Assembly: GCF_022965805.1 (NCBI RefSeq)
Contig: NC_133108.1
Location: 21,109,545-21,173,544, forward strand
DNA: 64,000 nucleotides
DNA from: Primulina eburnea
Lineage: Eukaryota > Streptophyta > Magnoliopsida > Lamiales > Gesneriaceae
Reading direction: 5' to 3'
Shown piece by piece: positions 58,363 through 64,000 of this stretch. Numbering within the stretch: the stretch's first letter is position 1; each line of letters opens with the position of its first letter. A model generated the notes under the pieces. The model made no database searches and was not told where the DNA came from. It was given only the letters and a program-made list of their open reading frames with translations. Both the position numbers and the translations under genes were made by a program.

Positions 58363-59340
58363 AGCAATGTTAATTCTAAGAAAAGGAAACGAATAGCTGG
58401 GGAAAAGCTTTAAAACTTCTTCGACACTTATTTTGTGATTTACGAGCAAACCGTCTGTTTGATTTTGAATCCGACTTCAGTACTGTATTCCTATCGACGC
58501 AGGCTACAACTGGACGTAAGTTTTGTTACGTTTAGACATGATTTGAAGTTATGATATTGTCAGAATCAAATATGAATCATATATAGTGTTTCTGATACAG
58601 TAGACATCGTATATTTGAAGTCAGAATGAAGAACAGATTGTTTATGTAATTGTTATGATTTTCGGAGTCGATTTAATTGAGATTTGATATCAGATTTATA
58701 ATATCGTTGAGATTATGAGTTATATCAATATTGATTTTGAGTTCTGGTATTATATCTATGATGTTGGAATTGACGGGGTTATCGAGATTGTATTATTATG
58801 CCGTCGAAACATCTGTAAATAGATATTGATCAGATTTAGGAGTGACTTTGATAATATCGGGATATTATCGATATGGATTAAATTGTATATGAACCGATAT
58901 TGATCAGTTTATGTTTTGATTTGAGTATTGATCAGAACAGGTTCTGAATTGAGTGATATATTGTTATTGTGTCTGTTCGGTATTGTTATTACCAGATCGA
59001 GAATGGACAGGGTTGAATTCAGGACTTCGTCTTCGTCAGAGCGGGAAGATAAAGGTATAAGTCGATGTGTATTGGGAGATCGACTTGAGTCGGTTTAGAC
59101 TTGAGTTTCCCTTAATCACATACTTTATTTTATTGCATGTATTTGATTGATATACTTGTTTTCTTGATATCTAGATAGCAGGTATTCGATTACTTGTTCT
59201 CTTGATATATAGACAGCAGGTATTAGTCGAGTAATCTTCTGACAGAAGTGCCTAATAGTGGTGGGATCGCCACGGGCACATTGCATGATGTCATGAGTTT
59301 TTGTATTGGCGGTAGTGCCATAGTCTGTCACCGGATAATT

Positions 59341-59610
59341 GGTTATCGATGTTGATAGAATTATAGCTCCTTCTATTACTGGTGATCAGTACTATATCGA
59401 TGTGAATAGAATTATAACTTCTTCTATTACTGTTGATCGATGTCATATCGATGTGGATAGAATTAGAGTTTCTTCTATTACTGGTGATCGATACTATACC
59501 GATGTGGATAGAAACAGAGCTACTTATATTACTGGTGATCGATGCTATATCGACGTGGATAGAACTGGAGTCTTTTCTATTACTGTTGGTCGATATGGAA
59601 TGCCAATGTC
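59341..59610 (+). repeat. 51-bp tandem repeat in H LTR
   Basis: About five units containing ATATCGATGTGGATAGAA and TTCTATTACTGGTGATCGAT. The A/B LTRs have one unit at this place (near 10100-10145 and 20105-20150). The unit is a multiple of three, so shadow ORFs appear, but the context is LTR. Confidence 0.83.
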
Positions 59611-60117
59611 TGGAAACCGGGATCCCTAGGCTAGGATTGAGTCTAGTCTGAGTCGTGGAGTAACGAGCATTGTCGACAGTTTGATATTGATTATGTTTCA
59701 GCTTTTGATACATAATCCTGTTATGTGTCCACGCTTTTGTGTTTATCATATGATTGCATGTTTCGTTGATTTATACTGAAATTATATTCTCACCGGAATT
59801 ATCCGACTGTTTTCTTGTTTGTATGTGTACATGACAACAGGTGGGACAGGTTCAGGGTCAAGAAGAGAACGAGGCTGGACTAGATAGCGTGGAGATCCGG
59901 GCTTTGAAGCATCTTAGGATTCAGCACGAATATGTAGTTGAACCTAGTTGAATTCTTGTAGATAACACAGGATTGTCTGTTTATGTTTAATATGTAATTT
60001 GAAGTAAATTACATTACGTTTTGCATTTTAAAAAAAAATTAGACCCTATTTTATAATTGATTAATTAGTCCCAATGATGATTAAAAACTTGATTAGCGTC
60101 CGGGTCCCCACAACAGG

Positions 60118-60129
60118 TGGTATCAGAGC
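60118..60129 (+). other. Element H primer-binding site (tRNA-Met)
   Basis: TGGTATCAGAGC five bases after the LTR. The leader to 60478 is non-coding. Confidence 0.9.
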
Positions 60130-60478
60130 ATTAGGTCCTAGAACACTAGGTTCCTTAGACTGAGATAGAGAAGAGTGAGCGGGGTAGAATGAGTTTTCTT
60201 TCCTTGCATGTGTATGCTAGCATGATATTATGTTTTAATGCCTGGATTTATATGGTATATGATTGAATATAATGTTGAAATTACATTGTATATGTTAAGA
60301 TTTCAGTATGTTTTTACGGGATATTAAGTTACATGTTACCTGAATATCTGAGTTGATTTGGTAAGATGTATTATTTGAAACTGGATCAGAACCAATTCTT
60401 GATCAGAGGTAAGCTGATCAGGATTTGGATTGAGACGGATTTGTCTTCTGTTATTACTAACATCTGTGATTATCAGAT

Positions 60479-61432
60479 ATTCCCCCTAGAAGAGTTCCAG
60501 AACGAGGTATTACTTCGTCTGATCAGATAGATGTATCAGAAACTCAGATGGAAATAAAGTTAAAAGAGTTACAGTTATTTCAGCCGCCGATTCTGAGTGG
60601 TATCGAGACATCTGAAGATTGTGAGAATTGGTTTGATGACATAGAAATACTGTTCGATTTACTTGATTGTACAGATGAACAGAAAGTTAAAATGGTGCCT
60701 AACCAGTTACGAGAAGCCGCCGGGAGTTGGTGGATTACAAGTAAAAGAATGTTAGAACAGAGAGGTACAGTGATTTCGTGGGAAATATTCAAAACTGAAT
60801 TTTATCGAAGATTTTTCTCAGTTTCATACCGAGAGGACAAGAAAGCAGAATTTGAGAATTTGAGGCAAGGTCAACTGAATATTGAAGGGTATGTTGCTAA
60901 ATTTTCTACTCTACTGCGTTTTGCTCCTCATGTAGCTGGGAATGATGAAGCTGTAACGGCTCAGTTAATCAGAGGATTGAACTCGGAGATAGTTGCATTG
61001 ATGAATATGCAGCGACCTTACCATTTTGCTGATGCCTTGAGTAGAGCGAAGAGAGCGGAGACGAGTCTGATTAAACAACTAAGAAGGTTGTGTGCAATAC
61101 AACCCCAGACACAGCAATCCCCTCTCCGAATTGATCGCGGTAGCACGAGTGGAAAGCAAGATTTGCTGAAAGCTCGAAAGAAGCCATTTAAGAAGTTAGG
61201 GAGTGGTTCATCTAGCTCCAACGGTTCTAGTCCGAGTTATACTGGAACCTATTGCAGAATTTGTGGCGGGAGACACCTCACGGAGCAATGCCATGGAGTG
61301 ACTAGTAGATGCAACTTCTGTAAACAGCAAAGGCACTTTGCTAGAGTCTGTCCACAGAAAGGTTCCCAAAGATTTCAGGGAGCAGAATCATCTGGTGGTA
61401 ATGATCGAGGAACAGACCCAGGACACATGTGA
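60479..61432 (+). pseudogene. Element H gag (open frame, start codon lost)
   Basis: The position of the conserved gag ATG reads ATT, followed by PPRRVPERG in phase. The frame is open for 318 codons and the first ATG in phase is at 60548 (294 residues). It keeps the gag domain and both zinc knuckles (counted from 60548: C236/C239/H243/C248 and C255/C258/H263/C268), with G to R next to the second knuckle's histidine. The tail after QGAESSG diverges and stops before any protease. It may be translated from the internal ATG, which would drop about 24 residues. The long open frame contrasts with the ruined pol next to it, as in F. Confidence 0.8.
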
Positions 61433-63962
61433 TGACATGGTGGTAGATACTAATCTTTTGTGATTATGTTGCATATGTATTGATATGTACTAATGCATTT
61501 CCCTACGATTATCTTTGACTGAATTGCATTGATATATGTTATACCTGTTGGGTCTGCATTATTGTAGTATTGATCCTTTTACCTTTTGGGAGAGAAATTG
61601 ATATCAGTGAATTCTTTGATATATTGAATATTACAGTAAGATGAGAATGAAATTGAATTAAATTATGTTGTACTTGTGTTGTCTGATTTTGACCCCATTA
61701 TTGATGCCGATATGCTAACAAGTACAAAGAGATTGTAATTTCTTGCCAGGAAATGGTAAGCTTCAGATTTGAAATGACTGGAGAATGAATGATATACGAT
61801 AAGGATTCTCGATTTTGAATTCCTTGATATCTATATTATTTATGATTCGATGATTATCGAAAGGAATGGAGTTATTCCTTATACATTCAGTTGATTTTTG
61901 AAAACTGAGTATAGCATGAACTGGTTTGTTAGTAGCTTAAGATTTGTTATAATCTTCCAGATTCAGATGTTAGATTTGTTTCGTATCAGGGAGATTGATT
62001 ACAGCCTTGATTTGATACCACATACTGGGTTTATTTTATAATTTTGAACAGAATGATACTGATTGAATTGAGAGAATTGAAATATCAGTGAAATGATTTA
62101 CTACCTAAAGAGTTAGATTTACATTTGATTACATGTTTCTCTATGAGATATTTCAGTTCTGTTATGGTTTAATAAATCCTGTGTTCAGAGATATTCGAAT
62201 GATTTTGTGCAGTTTATCTATGATATTTTGATATACTCGAGGCATATTACTGAGTAAATCGAATATCTTATATTGAATGATTTGAAAGCTGGAAATTATT
62301 ATATACCGGAACTGTTCATATGAATCTGATTTGAAACAGATTATATTCAGAATATGTGATATTCGAATGTGGTATATTGATTGAGATGAATACAGTTGGG
62401 ATAGTGATCACTGACTGAGAAAGACACCGATATCGGAAATTTATATGTGCATGAGTATGGCAGATTAGTATATCCGATTGTTGTTTTGTAATTGCTTGAG
62501 AATTGTATTGCTCAAAAACAGTATTTGAGACAGAGTATATTGTTTGGGGGACATTACATTCGAAGATCATATAGCAGCTGATCTAAAAACGTTGAAGATG
62601 TAATCGGTTAGTCAGAATTTGTCAGTATTATCAGGAATTGGTTTATATCTGAATCTGAGCTGATATTGCTATTATTCTGAATCCGTATTCGATATCGATT
62701 GTTACGAACCGTTGAGATTATATACAATTCAAGCCGAAACAGTGTTGATTTTGACACTTACAGCAGTTCAGAAGTGTAATCAGAATGTTCAAGACTTGAT
62801 TTTGATAGTCAGAACAGTGTGTCAATCAGAATACCAGGTAGGTAATACTTTCCTTTATATAGTTAGCTGCTTTGTTTGTGTCAGATATTCCGAATTTGAA
62901 ATGACAGGTATTGTCAAATGCACACAGTAGTAGATTCAATACTATTCTGGTAACAGAAATGTGTGATAATTCGAGTAGACAGTTTTAAAGTAAACAGATG
63001 AAATCAGTTATGTCAGAATTTGTATTGAAATGTCTAAATCGCTGACAGATTAAAGACGGAAAGATAAAAACCAGGGGAGTGGTTATACAAATTATTGATT
63101 CCTAAATAGAAATGGGAGTACATTGCTATGGATCTAGTGATTGAATTACCGAAATCTTGCCAAGATTGTATCAGTATGTAGTTATGAATGAACGATTGTT
63201 CAAATCTGTCTATGTTATATTGTACAAGATGATATACAAATATGACCAGACGATTGAGAGGTAGATCAGAAACGGGGGTCAGATCGTATTGAATGCCAAA
63301 ATTAATTATGTCAGACTGTGATTTTCGTTTGATTTTGTACTTTTGGCTGAGTGTATAAAATGATATTTCATCTATAATTTATAGATTGACGGATAGTCGG
63401 AGTGAACTATCCTGATACTGGAGGATATCCCGGAACTGTATTGCTGGATTTTAGCACTATTTGACATGATTAATTGTCGGTTATAAAATATCGTACAACG
63501 AGAGTTATCAGATGAGTATTGAAATGGCATCATTTGAGATGCTGTACAGTGAGAACTGTCAATTCCCGTTGTATGGGGGTTTATATCTCGATGATACTTG
63601 AAATCGAATCCGGTAGGATCAGAGATCTGATATCGAAAATGCGATGAAATCAGAAACAAATGAAGATAGCTTGAAAGTTGACATTATACAAGCCAACATC
63701 GGATGATGACTGTTGGTATTTGAAGCCGAAGGTTGAATATATCTTTGACTGGGATTAATAAAATTGGTAGCAGAGGCCAATATTGGATTCTTATGGAACT
63801 GTTGATTGGTATATACGGATGTTGTATAACCATTGTTCGGAAATTGATTCTATCACGAGTGATCTCATTGATATGAGTTTATTGAAGTTTATGTATATCT
63901 CCTTCTTGTATACGATTTGGGATCAGATATGATTATCTGTATTCCACGAATGGATTTCTTAT
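61433..63962 (+). pseudogene. Element H decayed pol
   Basis: About 2.5 kb of scattered remnants without a usable frame. Near 62184-62253 an RT stretch reads FQ-YSNDFV-FIYDILIYS, where the catalytic FIDD has become FIYD, with the segments before it deleted. LYTIQAETVLILTL (62712-62755) matches the linker before integrase. Traces of the integrase zinc-binding region (63000-63070) and of the [12 protein letters not shown] segment (63490-63540) follow. ORFs here are short and carry no intact catalytic motif. Confidence 0.82.
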
Positions 63963-63980
63963 GATTTCGGGGACGAAATC
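63963..63980 (+). promoter_or_regulatory. Element H pre-PPT hairpin
   Basis: GATTTCGGGGACGAAATC, a perfect 7-bp stem 20 nt before the expected LTR start. Fully conserved next to a ruined pol. Confidence 0.75.
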
Positions 63981-63985
63981 GAATC

Positions 63986-64000
63986 TTAGGAGGGGAGAAA
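63986..64000 (+). other. Element H polypurine tract at the window edge
   Basis: CTTAGGAGGGGAGAAA is the last sequence of the window. The next base should start the 3' LTR (TGTAA). Confidence 0.82.

Larger units (their letters stand above)
57715..60112 (+). repeat. Element H 5' LTR
   Basis: TGTAAGGCCCGAGAATTTG to GGGTCCCCACA, 2398 bp. Contains a CGCATATGCG-type array (57883-58220), a TA tract (58266-58360) and a 51-bp tandem repeat (59341-59610). Its last about 250 bp are closely similar to F, while the middle resembles the A/B LTR. Confidence 0.9.
57715..64000 (+). mobile_element. Element H: gag-bearing, pol-decayed gypsy element, 3' LTR outside the window
   Basis: 5' LTR 57715-60112, PBS, gag, decayed pol, hairpin and PPT up to the last base. 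The 3' LTR should start at 64001. Left target bases CATGG (57710-57714). Related to F in the last part of the LTR, in gag and in shared decay features of pol. Confidence 0.88.

Noticed and set aside
59291..59749. 152-aa minus-strand ORF with a repeating pattern in H
   Set aside because: The 51-bp tandem repeat is a multiple of three, so open frames appear on both strands. The context is LTR with no coding signature.

Overview
The window is intergenic heterochromatin of a flowering plant, probably a eudicot. It is AT-rich and packed with LTR retrotransposons nested inside one another. I see no host protein-coding gene, tRNA or functional rRNA gene. Nearly all coding sequence belongs to Ty3/gypsy chromoviruses, probably the Tekay/Del lineage judging from the GPY-type integrase tail followed by a C-terminal chromodomain. 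Minor components are an old Ty1/copia element, a Cassandra-type TRIM carrying 5S rRNA-like sequence, a small MITE-like insert and a CACTA-like fragment. I name the elements A to H plus M, S1 and K for cross-reference.

Layout. 1-20673: an LTR-internal-LTR-internal-LTR tandem (A then B). The middle LTR (645-743 plus 8966-10676) is split by minus-strand element M (744-8965), which keeps an uninterrupted 1493-residue polyprotein. B's reverse transcriptase region is split by a Cassandra TRIM (12865-16045, TSD TGCAG). That TRIM in turn contains a 139-bp MITE-like insert and a minus-strand solo LTR, S1 (13307-15474, TSD TGACC), which lies inside its 5S box C. 20674-31838: remains of copia element K, split by young gypsy element C (21749-29578, TSD TTAAA). 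31839-32041: a minus-strand copia fragment. 32042-57714: old gypsy element D. Its 5' LTR is broken by E (32989-48796, TSD AAAAT), which itself carries F (33671-41202, TSD TTTTT), and by minus-strand solo LTR G (49515-51164, TSD ACCCG). D's 3' LTR is broken by H (57715 to the window end), whose 3' LTR would begin just outside the window.

Relative age from TSDs, LTR similarity and nesting. C and M look youngest, with near-identical LTRs. F and E are intermediate. D, the A/B tandem and K are old and carry stops and frameshifts. Only M has an undamaged polyprotein, and its protease active-site triad is altered (DTS in place of DTG).

Most notable observations. (1) A small hairpin with a GGGGAC or GAGGAC apex lies 16-20 nt upstream of the 3' LTR in every gypsy element whose end is visible. 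Its stem bases covary between families, and a shorter version appears in the Cassandra TRIM. (2) F and H share a decayed pol but retain gag, PBS, hairpin and PPT, as expected of non-autonomous elements mobilised in trans. (3) D has an extra pre-gag reading frame ending in an acidic segment that resembles a SUMO-interaction motif. (4) The LTRs carry GC-rich palindromic arrays just upstream of the TATA region. These come in three motif types that do not follow LTR family boundaries.
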